Shown: positions 46,882-54,992 of the stretch, piece after piece | Layout of the letters: every line of letters begins with the position of its first letter | Position numbering within the stretch: position 1 is the stretch's first letter | Assembly: GCA_965199055.1 (NCBI GenBank) | Contig: CBDAQR010000004.1 | Span: 434,001 to 498,000, forward strand | Origin: CBDAQR01 sp965199055 | Lineage (GTDB): Bacteria > Pseudomonadota > Gammaproteobacteria > Pseudomonadales > Halieaceae | Reading direction: 5' to 3' | Length of the DNA stretch: 64,000 nucleotides | Made by a program: the position numbers and the translations under genes | Notes under the pieces: model-generated | What the model saw: only the letters and a program-made list of their open reading frames with translations | Told to the model about the DNA's origin: nothing | Databases searched by the model: none

Positions 46882-47580
46882 TCAGTTCGGCGTTACGCCA
46901 ACAAAGTTCTTGCCGAAGGTGAAGGATACAATGCGGCTTAGTGCGGAAAGGCTGAGTCCGGATTGCGCCTTGAGGTCATTAAAGAACGCCTGAGTGTTCA
47001 TCAGAGCCTTTTTGCTGGTGATGCACGTATCGACGATGCCATGCAGTCGCAGGAACCCTTCAACGTCACGACTTAGCAGGAAGGTGTCGACACCGAGTGC
47101 GCGTAACGCATAGGGCCCGGTGTTGCCGCCGAGACGGCTGCCGTGCTGCTTCAGGTAGAGCCATAGGCCCACGGTGTCATCATCCGGCCAGGACGCGATA
47201 AATTTGCCGAAGCTGGTGCCTTCGCGGCGGCGGGTGTCGGCGATCATCAAGGCGTTTTCGCGAATGGCGACGACCTTGCGATAGTTGCGAATGATCTTCT
47301 TGTCCTGGGCCTTACGTTCCAACATGTCATCGGGCATCAATAACAGCTTGTCGATATCGAAGCCCCAGAACACCTCTTCAAAGCCATCCCATTTCTGGTC
47401 GACTACCCGCCAGACGAAGCCCGACTGAAATATCTTGCGGCTGAATTCGGCCAGGTAGCGGTCGTCCGAGATGCCGCTCAGTTTTCGCTTGCTGGCGGGT
47501 TTGGGCAACAATTGCTTGAGCGCTTTCTCGCCGCCCTTGCGTTCGCAGGCCTGCGCGTAAATCGTTTCGAAATCTATCAT
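46882..47580 (-). CDS. DNA-3-methyladenine glycosylase I-like protein
   Basis: A 232-residue protein of the adenine-glycosylase (Tag, HhH) superfamily, which removes alkylated bases in base excision repair. Supporting pattern: DDRYLAEFSRKIFQSGFVWRVV, WDGFEEVFWGFD, NALMIADTRRREGTSFGKFI, and LGGNTGPYALRALGVD, a helix-hairpin-helix-like segment. The N-terminal Cys/His zinc ligands of E. coli Tag are not evident, so it belongs to a divergent subgroup and its substrate range may differ. It is convergent with the giant gene and ends beside the terminator. Confidence 0.75.
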   Translation of the reverse strand: MIDFETIYAQACERKGGEKALKQLLPKPASKRKLSGISDDRYLAEFSRKIFQSGFVWRVVDQKWDGFEEVFWGFDIDKLLLMPDDMLERKAQDKKIIRNYRKVVAIRENALMIADTRRREGTSFGKFIASWPDDDTVGLWLYLKQHGSRLGGNTGPYALRALGVDTFLLSRDVEGFLRLHGIVDTCITSKKALMNTQAFFNDLKAQSGLSLSALSRIVSFTFGKNFVGVTPN

Positions 47581-47599
47581 CTGACGTCCGTGTTGAGTC

Positions 47600-48181
47600 T
47601 TAAGCGCGCCGCCGATAGGCGGCTATTCGTACCAGCAGCAGTGCCACTGTCAGTGGACCATAGATCCAGTAATACCAACCAAGGCCGGCGATCATGCTCG
47701 GCAAATAACTACTCGCCATCGCCACCCAGATCAGATAACCACCAATGCGGTGCAGCCACTGCCAGTTTCTGGCGCCCAGCCAGCGAACAGAATAGTCATT
47801 CGATGTTAGCAGCATGAGGTAGATGAACAGGTAAATGGTGCCGCCTGGCAGCAGGTCTCCGAGTTCCCCATAGTCGCCATTCATGCCTGTCTCGACCAGC
47901 CAGATGATGGCTGCGAGATGAAAGCTATGGGAAATAGCAAAGGCAATGCCTGTTCTGCGCCGAGCCTGTAAAACGGGCCGCCAGCGACCGTCCGGCAACA
48001 GTGTATTGAGCGATGAGGCAGACCAGGCCAGTGAGAACAGCAATAAGGAGGTGCCCGCCGAAATTCTGATCAGGCGACTAGCCGCTTCTTCCCCTGTGCC
48101 GTCGACGGCAATGACGAGTAAGGTCAGCGCAGACAGCGTGAGAATTGTGGCCGGTACAACGGCCGTTCGCAGAGAAGCCAT
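47600..48181 (-). CDS. Six-helix membrane protein of ferric reductase/YedZ-like type
   Basis: A 193-residue integral membrane protein with about six hydrophobic helices. Histidines suited to haem ligation lie in AISHSFHLAAIIW and WQWLHRIGGYLIW, the positions seen in ferric-reductase-like transmembrane domains (MsrQ/YedZ superfamily). No MsrP/YedY catalytic partner is next to it. The downstream neighbour is the Tag-like gene, 19 bp away on the same strand. The electron donor and role are unknown. Confidence 0.72.
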   Translation of the reverse strand: MASLRTAVVPATILTLSALTLLVIAVDGTGEEAASRLIRISAGTSLLLFSLAWSASSLNTLLPDGRWRPVLQARRRTGIAFAISHSFHLAAIIWLVETGMNGDYGELGDLLPGGTIYLFIYLMLLTSNDYSVRWLGARNWQWLHRIGGYLIWVAMASSYLPSMIAGLGWYYWIYGPLTVALLLVRIAAYRRRA

Positions 48182-48232
48182 GGCGAGATTCTACACCTAC
48201 GTCATGGCTTGTCATCCTCCTGGAGCCCGCGT

Positions 48233-50218
48233 TTAGAAGTGCACGCCCTTCATCAGTGATGCCAGCGCTACCTGCTCGTTGGAGACCTCCACCTTCTCTG
48301 GTTTCTTCTCACCGCGAGCGGCTGCAGAGTCGTTAAACATGCGGAAGACGATATTCATGACCACTTCTGAAAAACGCGGCGCAACGGCGGTCATCACTTG
48401 CAGGAAGATACCCATCGGTGTGGCGATGCGCTTGGGCTTTTCAATGATGGCTTCCACAACCATGTCACCCGCTTCATCCGGGGTTAGAACCGGCATGTGG
48501 TCGTAAACCGTGGTGGCAGAAATCATTGGTGTGCGCACCAGGGGCATATTGATGGTGGTGAAGCGTACATTGCAGTCAGACCATTCCACCGCGGCGGCGC
48601 GAGTCCAGGCATCAAGAGCGCTCTTGGACGCCACGTACGCAGAGAAGCGCGGACTGGGCGTGAGTGCGCTAATCGATGACATGTTGATCACATGGCCCGA
48701 CCGGCGCTCCAGCATGGAGGGGCCAAAGCCCATGATGAGGCGAATGGCACCGAAGTAATTAATCTGCATCGTGCGTTCAAAATCGTGGAAGCGGTCGAAG
48801 GAATATTCCAATGAACGGCGAATGGAGCGGCCGGCATTATTAATCAGAATATCCAGGTGGCCGTGGTCTTTCAGTACCTCGGCCACAAGGCGATCACAGC
48901 CCTCCATTTCCGATACGTCGGCGACGTAGCTGGTGGAAACGCCGCCGAGCTCTGCGATTTCCTTGGCAGTCTCCTCTAGCTTATCGGCGCTACGTGCAAC
49001 GAGCAGCACATGCGCACCGGCTTCGGCAAGGCGTAGCGCGGAGGTTTTACCGATACCGGATGAGGCACCTGTGATGAGTACGGTCTTGCCCTTCACGTTG
49101 CCTTCCAGCGAGTGATCGACAAATAGATCAGGGTCGAGGTTGCGCTCCCAGTAGTCCCATATCACCGGCGCATAGTCCGGCAGACTCGGGCATTCGATGC
49201 CGGTGCCTTTGAGTGCGCGCTCCGTTTCCCGATTGTCATAGCGGGTAGGGTAGTTCATGAACATGAGCACCGAGTCAGGCAGGCCCATGTCTTCCAGCAT
49301 GACGCTCACAATACGCTTAACCGGTGGCAGATTCGCCAGTGTGTCGCGCACAAAGCTGGGTATAAAGCTGAAGACGCGGCTATCGAGTCGCATGCTGAAC
49401 TTGGGAGTATGACCGGCGGTGGCGAAGATGTTCATCATCTCGCCCATGCTGTGGTGGTCGGGGTTGGTCAGGTGGAAGCAGTCGCCGTCGCGGTTGGGCA
49501 TGTGAGCGATGTGGTCCATAGCATCGACCACGTAGTCCACCGGAACAATATTGAACTTACCGCCTTCCAGGCCAATCAGTGGGAACCAGGGCGGCAAAAT
49601 ATTGCGAATTTTCTGCAGCGATTTGAAGAAGTAGTAGGCGCCATCGATCTTGTCGATCTCGCCGGTCTTGGAGTTGCCCACAACCATGGCGGGCCGGTAA
49701 ATACGATAGGGCACCTGACACTCGTTGCGAACAATACCCTCAGAGTCGTGCTTGGTAGCGAAGTAGGGGTGCTCGTAGTTCTCGGCTTCCTCGAACATGT
49801 CCTCCCGGAAAGTGCCTTTGTACAGGCCGCCCGCGGCGATAGAGCTGACATGATGGAAGCAGCCAGCGTTCAGTGTCTGCGCCAGTTGAACGGCGTTGCG
49901 GGTGCCGTCGATGTTGGCTATCTGCTGGGTCTCCAGCGATGCCGCGATATCGTAAATCGCGGCAAAGTGACAGAAATGCTCTATGCTGCCTCTCAGATCT
50001 TCGATGACTGCTGTATCCAGGCCAAGATTTTGTTCTGCAAGATCACCTGTGACTGGTATTAGGCGCTCAGCACCGTCACCGAAGCGCGTCTGCAGGTCTT
50101 CAAACTTTGCCTCGGAGCCCTTGCGGGTGAGAACGTATATATCTCCCTCGCGCTCCTTGAGCTTGGCGATAAAGTTGCGCCCAATGAAGCCGGTGCCGCC
50201 AGTAATGAAATACGCCAT
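48233..50218 (-). CDS. Alcohol-forming fatty acyl-CoA reductase (two-domain SDR)
   Basis: A 661-residue fusion of an extended SDR and a classical SDR. The N-terminal half has FITGGTGFIGRNF (NADPH site), FHHVSSIAA and YFATKHDSEG (YxxxK). The C-terminal half has VLITGASSGIGKTSALRL, NNAGRSIRRS and SAYVASKSALDAW. Length, domain order and long stretches such as PVIWDYWERNLDPDLF match my recollection of the Marinobacter Maqu_2507-type enzyme, which reduces fatty acyl-CoA through the aldehyde to the alcohol for wax ester synthesis. The start at 50218 follows GGGAG at good spacing; the ATG at 50233 overlaps that site. An AraC-type regulator gene lies just upstream on the same strand. Confidence 0.87.
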   Translation of the reverse strand: MAYFITGGTGFIGRNFIAKLKEREGDIYVLTRKGSEAKFEDLQTRFGDGAERLIPVTGDLAEQNLGLDTAVIEDLRGSIEHFCHFAAIYDIAASLETQQIANIDGTRNAVQLAQTLNAGCFHHVSSIAAGGLYKGTFREDMFEEAENYEHPYFATKHDSEGIVRNECQVPYRIYRPAMVVGNSKTGEIDKIDGAYYFFKSLQKIRNILPPWFPLIGLEGGKFNIVPVDYVVDAMDHIAHMPNRDGDCFHLTNPDHHSMGEMMNIFATAGHTPKFSMRLDSRVFSFIPSFVRDTLANLPPVKRIVSVMLEDMGLPDSVLMFMNYPTRYDNRETERALKGTGIECPSLPDYAPVIWDYWERNLDPDLFVDHSLEGNVKGKTVLITGASSGIGKTSALRLAEAGAHVLLVARSADKLEETAKEIAELGGVSTSYVADVSEMEGCDRLVAEVLKDHGHLDILINNAGRSIRRSLEYSFDRFHDFERTMQINYFGAIRLIMGFGPSMLERRSGHVINMSSISALTPSPRFSAYVASKSALDAWTRAAAVEWSDCNVRFTTINMPLVRTPMISATTVYDHMPVLTPDEAGDMVVEAIIEKPKRIATPMGIFLQVMTAVAPRFSEVVMNIVFRMFNDSAAARGEKKPEKVEVSNEQVALASLMKGVHF

Positions 50219-50343
50219 CTGTTGTACTCCCATCTATTCGATTGTGAATAGCTACAGTCTAGTTGGCGTACGGTTTTCAACAATTGCGAAGATTTTCAAT
50301 CTTCAGGTGCAGGATTTGTCATGTCGCCGCGAAGAGGAGCATG

Positions 50344-51411
50344 CTACAAATTTTCGCGGTACTCCTGGAGGGTCATTCCGGTCCATTTTTTGAATGCGCG
50401 GTGGAAGGTGCTGGCGTCAGAAAACCCAGTTAATTCAGCAAGTTGCGACCCAGAGCGATCGCCGGAGCGGATTAGTTGAATAGCGGTGTCGCGGCGTGCC
50501 TGATCCTTCAGCACCTGAAAACTGCTGCCCTCTTCCCGCAGCCGGCGGTGCAGTGTCGGGGTGGTCAAATGGAGCCGATCGGCCACATCTTGCAGGGTAG
50601 GTGTCGGGCCGCTGAAATCGCTCCCAATCAGTCCCAAGACTCGGCTGGTGGTGCTAGTCGAGGTGGGGTCAAATTTCAGGATAGCAGCGGGGTAGTGCTC
50701 CAGCATGTCGGCTACAGCGGCTTCACCCTGCACAACGGGGTAGTCCAGGTAGCGCTGATGGAAGCTGAAGCTGTACTGCGCGGCCTCGAACTCGACGGGC
50801 ACGCCAAATATAGCCGCATGCGACTCGGCGGATTCCGCCCTGGGCTGGGCCAGTTGCACAGCCGTTAACTCGATGGGGCTGCCGATAAACCAGCCACACT
50901 GGCGGTGCCACAAGGCAATAGAGAGTATGCGACCGGTTTCGCCCTGTAGCCAGTTGAGCGCGCCCATGTCGAAGTTCTGAGCGTCGATAAGCTCTCGTTG
51001 GGCACCCCCCTGAGTGAATTCGAAGCGACATATCACCTCGTCCTCGTGCTCCTCCAGTACGAAGCTGTCGCCCTGGGCGTCAAACCGTTTGAAATAAATG
51101 GCAGCGCGCTGCATGGCCTGGCGCAAATCGCGAGAGTGTGCCATGGCCAGAAACAGCATTTGATAGGTGCTGAAAGTGAGTGCTTCGGAGGCTGCATTCG
51201 CGTCGGTCAGATCATACTGCAGCTTCTTAACGAGGTGGATAAAGAGACGCCCATAGTCCTCGACGGGTATCTCTACATCGCGGGCAGGGCGATGCTGGAG
51301 TAGAACCAAGGGCAGACGTAACTGCTGTAATTCTGCCTCTAGCTCATCTCTCGGCGCGCTGGATAGCTTGAGTAGGTTCTGCGCGTAGCGCAGCGGTAGT
51401 GTCTCTGGCAC
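50344..51411 (-). CDS. AraC-family transcriptional regulator
   Basis: A 355-residue protein with an N-terminal arabinose-binding-like sensor region (about 20-210) and a C-terminal AraC double helix-turn-helix (about 250-350). The latter reads VADRLHLTTPTLHRRLREEG, RRDTAIQLIRSGDRSG, and LTGFSDASTFHRAFKKWTGM. This sensor type occurs in regulators of lipid and alkane genes in related bacteria. It is 125 bp upstream of the fatty acyl-CoA reductase gene in the same direction and may control it; that is inferred from position only. Confidence 0.9.
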   Translation of the reverse strand: MPETLPLRYAQNLLKLSSAPRDELEAELQQLRLPLVLLQHRPARDVEIPVEDYGRLFIHLVKKLQYDLTDANAASEALTFSTYQMLFLAMAHSRDLRQAMQRAAIYFKRFDAQGDSFVLEEHEDEVICRFEFTQGGAQRELIDAQNFDMGALNWLQGETGRILSIALWHRQCGWFIGSPIELTAVQLAQPRAESAESHAAIFGVPVEFEAAQYSFSFHQRYLDYPVVQGEAAVADMLEHYPAAILKFDPTSTSTTSRVLGLIGSDFSGPTPTLQDVADRLHLTTPTLHRRLREEGSSFQVLKDQARRDTAIQLIRSGDRSGSQLAELTGFSDASTFHRAFKKWTGMTLQEYRENL

Positions 51412-51432
51412 CGCGTCAGTGTATCAAAGGGC

Positions 51433-51834
51433 TTATGGGGTGAAATCCTGAACAGCTTTAAGGAGTTGTCGGCAGGTAATTTGTCCCACCAGTTTGCCAT
51501 CCTCCACAACCGGGCGGCGGCGTTTGTTCTTGCGCAGCATGTCCTGGGCAACGTCGGTGATGTCTTCGCGCGGATTGGCTACCACCAGGTTGTCATCTGC
51601 CATATAGTCCCGCACCAGTCCAATGCCGCCTTCGTTGTAGGAGGCACTCAGCATGGCACGAAGGCAGTCCAACTCGGAGAGAATGCCCACCAGCCGACTC
51701 TCGCCATCGACGACGCAGAGACCGGAGATCTTATTGTCGATAATTAAACGAATGGCCTCGCCCATATCCGAATCTGCACCCACGGTGACCGGGTGGGTCA
51801 GCATATAGCCCTTTAGCTCCACAGATCGCGGCAT
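51433..51834 (-). CDS. CBS domain-pair protein
   Basis: A 133-residue protein made of two CBS motifs, the usual adenosine-nucleotide-sensing pair. MLTHPVTVGADSDMGEAIRL and SGLCVVDGESRLVGILSELD form the first; MADDNLVVANPREDITDVAQ and RRPVVEDGKLVGQITCRQLL form the second. There is no attached enzyme or channel. It precedes the AraC gene by 21 bp on the same strand and is divergent from the DUF899 gene. The role is unknown. Confidence 0.9.
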   Translation of the reverse strand: MPRSVELKGYMLTHPVTVGADSDMGEAIRLIIDNKISGLCVVDGESRLVGILSELDCLRAMLSASYNEGGIGLVRDYMADDNLVVANPREDITDVAQDMLRKNKRRRPVVEDGKLVGQITCRQLLKAVQDFTP

Positions 51835-51975
51835 GTGTTCCCCCTTTTGGTACTCCGGCAGAGTGGTCTGTTCTCAAAGTATAGTCGGCAAATTCACGAT
51901 CGGTGTATTGGACGCTTTCTGGGTTCTTGGTGGTCTACACTGGGTCAATGGCAGTGGCCGTTGTGGAGATACCGT

Positions 51976-52677
51976 ATGAATCATCGAGTGGTGAGCGAAG
52001 CCGAGTGGCTCGAGTCGCGGCGGGAATTCCTTGAGCGGGAGAAGGCGTTTACTCGCGCCCGCGATGAGCTCAATCAGGCTCGCCGTGAGTTGCCATGGCT
52101 GCGTGTTGAAAAAGCCTACCGGTTTGAAGGACCGCAGGGCGAGTTGGGCCTGGATGACTTGTTCGCCGGCTGCAGCCAGCTGATTGTTTACCATTTTATG
52201 TTTCATCCTGACTGGGAGCAGGCCTGCAAGAGCTGCTCCTTCTGGGCCGACAACTACAATGCCTTTTTCAGGCATTTGCGCCAGCGCGATGTGGAATTGG
52301 TGGCGGTCTCCAGAGCGCCATTGAACAAGCTGGCCGACTTTGCCGACCGTGCCGGCTGGCAGTTTCCCTGGTATTCCAGCGTCAATTCTGATTTTAACTA
52401 CGATTTCGGTGTATCGTTTACCGATGAGCAGATCGCCACGGGAACCGTCGATTACAATTTCGGTCCCAGTAGTTTTACGCCACTAGAGGCGCCTGGGCTG
52501 AGCGTGTTTTACCGCGATGAGGACGGTGCGCTGTATCGCACCTATAGCTGCTATTCCCGTTGTTTGGATATGCTGAATGGCGCCTACCATCATCTCGACC
52601 TCGTGCCCCGAGGACGCGATGAAGCAGGGCTGGCATTCCCGATGGCGTGGCTGGATTTTCAGGACCAGTACGCTTGA
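51976..52677 (+). CDS. DUF899 thioredoxin-like protein
   Basis: A 233-residue cytoplasmic protein of the DUF899 family. The pattern VSEAEWLESRREFLEREKAF, LPWLRVEKAYRFEGPQG, LIVYHFMFHPDWEQACKSCS (a CxxC pair) and NFGPSSFTPLEAPGLSVF is characteristic. The fold is thioredoxin-like, and an oxidoreductase or peroxiredoxin-like role is often guessed. The ATG at 51976 follows GGAG; an upstream open frame to 51835 has no support. It is followed 14 bp later by a SixA-like gene. Confidence 0.85.
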   Translation: MNHRVVSEAEWLESRREFLEREKAFTRARDELNQARRELPWLRVEKAYRFEGPQGELGLDDLFAGCSQLIVYHFMFHPDWEQACKSCSFWADNYNAFFRHLRQRDVELVAVSRAPLNKLADFADRAGWQFPWYSSVNSDFNYDFGVSFTDEQIATGTVDYNFGPSSFTPLEAPGLSVFYRDEDGALYRTYSCYSRCLDMLNGAYHHLDLVPRGRDEAGLAFPMAWLDFQDQYA

Positions 52678-52691
52678 ACTGAGAGGTTTTA

Positions 52692-53198
52692 ATGAGCAAG
52701 GACATATACCTGTTACGGCATGCCAAATCAGCCTGGGATGATGCCTCAGTGGATGACCGTGACCGCGGCCTTAACAAGCGCGGCCGCCGCAATTCCCCGG
52801 CGATGGGCAAGGCCCTGGCGGAGCTGATGCCAGCGCTGCCTGCCCAGGTAAGCCCGGCGCTGCGTGCACAGCTGACCTTGGGTGGCATTCAGGATGGTTG
52901 GCCGGCGCTGCAGGACTGCGAACACCAGACTGTCGAAGAACTGTACACGTTCTCTGCGTCTGACCTTGTCGCCTTCATGACCGCGTTTGACGCCGAGCAA
53001 CACCAGATATTCTTGATTGGCCACAACCCGGCGCTGACCGACCTGGTGAACTGGATATGTGGTGAGACCATCCTTGCCAACCTGCCGACGGCGGGCTTTG
53101 CCCACCTCACGCTGGCAATAGATAGCTGGCGAGAGCTGGACAGTGGCTGTGGTCGGTTGCATCAGCGCTTGTTCCCCCGCGAGCTCGATGAGGCTTAA
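52692..53198 (+). CDS. Histidine phosphatase (SixA-like)
   Basis: A 168-residue member of the phosphoglycerate-mutase-like branch. IYLLRHAKSAWDD gives the phospho-accepting His with Arg, SPALRAQLT the second Arg, and IFLIGHNPALTDLVNW the second His. Size and motif form match SixA-type protein or small-molecule phosphatases. The reading frame follows DUF899 closely and precedes the M20 peptidase gene by 30 bp, so the three may share a transcript. The substrate is unknown. Confidence 0.88.
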   Translation: MSKDIYLLRHAKSAWDDASVDDRDRGLNKRGRRNSPAMGKALAELMPALPAQVSPALRAQLTLGGIQDGWPALQDCEHQTVEELYTFSASDLVAFMTAFDAEQHQIFLIGHNPALTDLVNWICGETILANLPTAGFAHLTLAIDSWRELDSGCGRLHQRLFPRELDEA

Positions 53199-53228
53199 GC
53201 AGTTATCAATGCAGCTTGGAGACAGAGC

Positions 53229-54623
53229 GTGAAATGCTCCAACATGACAATGCTGTTGCTGTGTTGGATTTTAGCGGCGGCGTCGCTGGGCGCGGAGAGG
53301 GCATCGCAGAATCTGGCGCAGGCCGTGCGCTATCCAACGGTGAGCCATCAGGACCCGGCGCAATTTGATCCGCAGCCTTTCCGCGAATTGAATGCGTTTC
53401 TTCGAGAGACTTACCCTCGGGTCTTCTCCCAGCTGGACGTCGAGTCGGTCAACGAGTTGAGCCTGCTTTTTACCTGGCGGGGCAGCGACGAGTCCGTAAA
53501 ACCCGTTCTGTTTACAGCCCACACCGATGTCGTGCCTATTGAGCCGGGGACCGAGCAGGACTGGACGCATCCACCTTTCGCTGGCGTTATTGATGAGGGC
53601 GTTATTTATGGGCGTGGGACCCTGGATGACAAAATAGGTGTTATCTCCATACTCGAGGCGGCCGAGCGGCTGTTGGAACGAGACTGGCAGCCGCGGCGCA
53701 CGCTGGTCTTTGGCTTTGGGCACGATGAAGAAATCGGTGGTGAGACCGGCGCGGCGGCCATCGCCCAGCGTTTGCGAGAGCGGGGCGTGCACTTTGAATG
53801 GATGGTCGATGAAGGCAGTTTCATTATTGATGAAAACCCGCTTCTCCCTGGCAAACTGACCGCAGCGATTGGTGTTGCGGAAAAATCCTACCTCACGCTG
53901 GTGTTTCGGGTGCAGGGGCAGGGCGGGCACTCGTCAATGCCGCCCCCGCAAACCACTATAGGTCGTTTGGCTGAGGCGGTAGTGAAGGTAGAGCAAAACC
54001 CATTTCCGGTGAATCTCGGCCCGCCGGTGGACACAATGCTGCAGCGCTCAGCCATCTATCAACCCTTTCCCCAGAATCTGCTGTTCTCTAACCTCTGGTT
54101 GACGGGCGGATTGATCGCAGACCGCATCGCCCAGGAGCCCGCCACGGCAGGCCTCGTGCGCACCACCACCGCGCTCACGATGTTCAATGCCGGGGTAAAG
54201 GAAAACGTCATACCGCAGTCCGCCGAGGCGCGGATAAATTTCAGGCTCTTACCCGGAGTAACAGCGGATGACGTCATTGCGCGAGTGCGTGAGATCGTGG
54301 ATGACCCGGAGATCGAGATCAGTGTAGCGCGTGAGTGGAAGCCGGGGCCGCCCATTGCAGCGATGGATGGCGGCGGTTATGACGTGATTGGGCAGGCCGC
54401 AGAAACGGTGTTTCCGGGGCTGGTCGTGTTGCCTTTCATGATGTCTGCCACCACTGATATCAGGCACTATATCGAGTTGGCGGATAACCACTATCGCTTT
54501 CATGGTGCCGTAATCAGTGTGGCGCAAACGCCGGGAATTCACGGCACTGACGAGTGGGTGTCGGTAGAGAGCTTCGAACGCGCCGTCGATATTGCCGAGC
54601 AGATGATGCGCGGTGCACAGTAA
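53229..54623 (+). CDS. Exported M20 family metallopeptidase
   Basis: A 464-residue zinc peptidase with a signal peptide (hydrophobic residues 7-20). Metal and catalytic motifs are LFTAHTDVVPI (His, Asp), GRGTLDDKIG (bridging Asp), GHDEEIGGETGA (catalytic and metal Glu) and PGIHGTDEWV (C-terminal His). Similarity is to the PM20D1/carboxypeptidase S branch of M20. The start is a GTG with GGAGA at correct spacing. A Kazal-type inhibitor lipoprotein follows 15 bp downstream. The substrate is not known; peptide or N-acyl amino acid hydrolysis is possible. Confidence 0.88.
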   Translation: MKCSNMTMLLLCWILAAASLGAERASQNLAQAVRYPTVSHQDPAQFDPQPFRELNAFLRETYPRVFSQLDVESVNELSLLFTWRGSDESVKPVLFTAHTDVVPIEPGTEQDWTHPPFAGVIDEGVIYGRGTLDDKIGVISILEAAERLLERDWQPRRTLVFGFGHDEEIGGETGAAAIAQRLRERGVHFEWMVDEGSFIIDENPLLPGKLTAAIGVAEKSYLTLVFRVQGQGGHSSMPPPQTTIGRLAEAVVKVEQNPFPVNLGPPVDTMLQRSAIYQPFPQNLLFSNLWLTGGLIADRIAQEPATAGLVRTTTALTMFNAGVKENVIPQSAEARINFRLLPGVTADDVIARVREIVDDPEIEISVAREWKPGPPIAAMDGGGYDVIGQAAETVFPGLVVLPFMMSATTDIRHYIELADNHYRFHGAVISVAQTPGIHGTDEWVSVESFERAVDIAEQMMRGAQ

Positions 54624-54638
54624 TAAGGAGTTCTGATA

Positions 54639-54887
54639 ATGCGTCCACTCATCATAGTTTTTGCAATGGTATCGCTTGCAGCGTGTGCCGTTTCACCCCG
54701 TCAACAGCCCATCGGCGCTGAGCTTGTGCAGACCTGTGCGGAACCTCGCGCGGAGATGTGCGCCGCCATCTATGCGCCAGTGTGTGCCATCACCGAGGCA
54801 GACGAGCGCGTTGAGTATTCCAATGCCTGTGTTGCGTGTTCAAAGCCGCAGACCACGGGGTATATCAGCGGGCCCTGTCCGCAGTAA
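54639..54887 (+). CDS. Lipoprotein with Kazal-type inhibitor domain
   Basis: An 82-residue protein. The signal peptide ends in the lipobox SLAAC (about residues 12-16). The mature part has six further cysteines in Kazal-like spacing, with MCAAIYAPVC and YSNACVACS followed by GYISGPC. Kazal domains usually inhibit serine proteases. It lies directly behind an exported M20 metallopeptidase, which would not be its direct target by class, so the pairing may be indirect. An AAGGAG ribosome site precedes the ATG. Confidence 0.8.
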   Translation: MRPLIIVFAMVSLAACAVSPRQQPIGAELVQTCAEPRAEMCAAIYAPVCAITEADERVEYSNACVACSKPQTTGYISGPCPQ

Positions 54888-54992
54888 TTGCCCCCTCTGA
54901 GCCACGGTATTAATGCCATTTACCCCAACAGGCCGCTGGGTTAGAGTGCGCGGCTGAACCGCAAGTTACATAAAACAATAACGGGAGAACAC

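Noticed and set aside
49409..50062. Plus-strand frame opposite the acyl-CoA reductase gene
   Set aside because: The reductase motifs are unambiguous on the minus strand.
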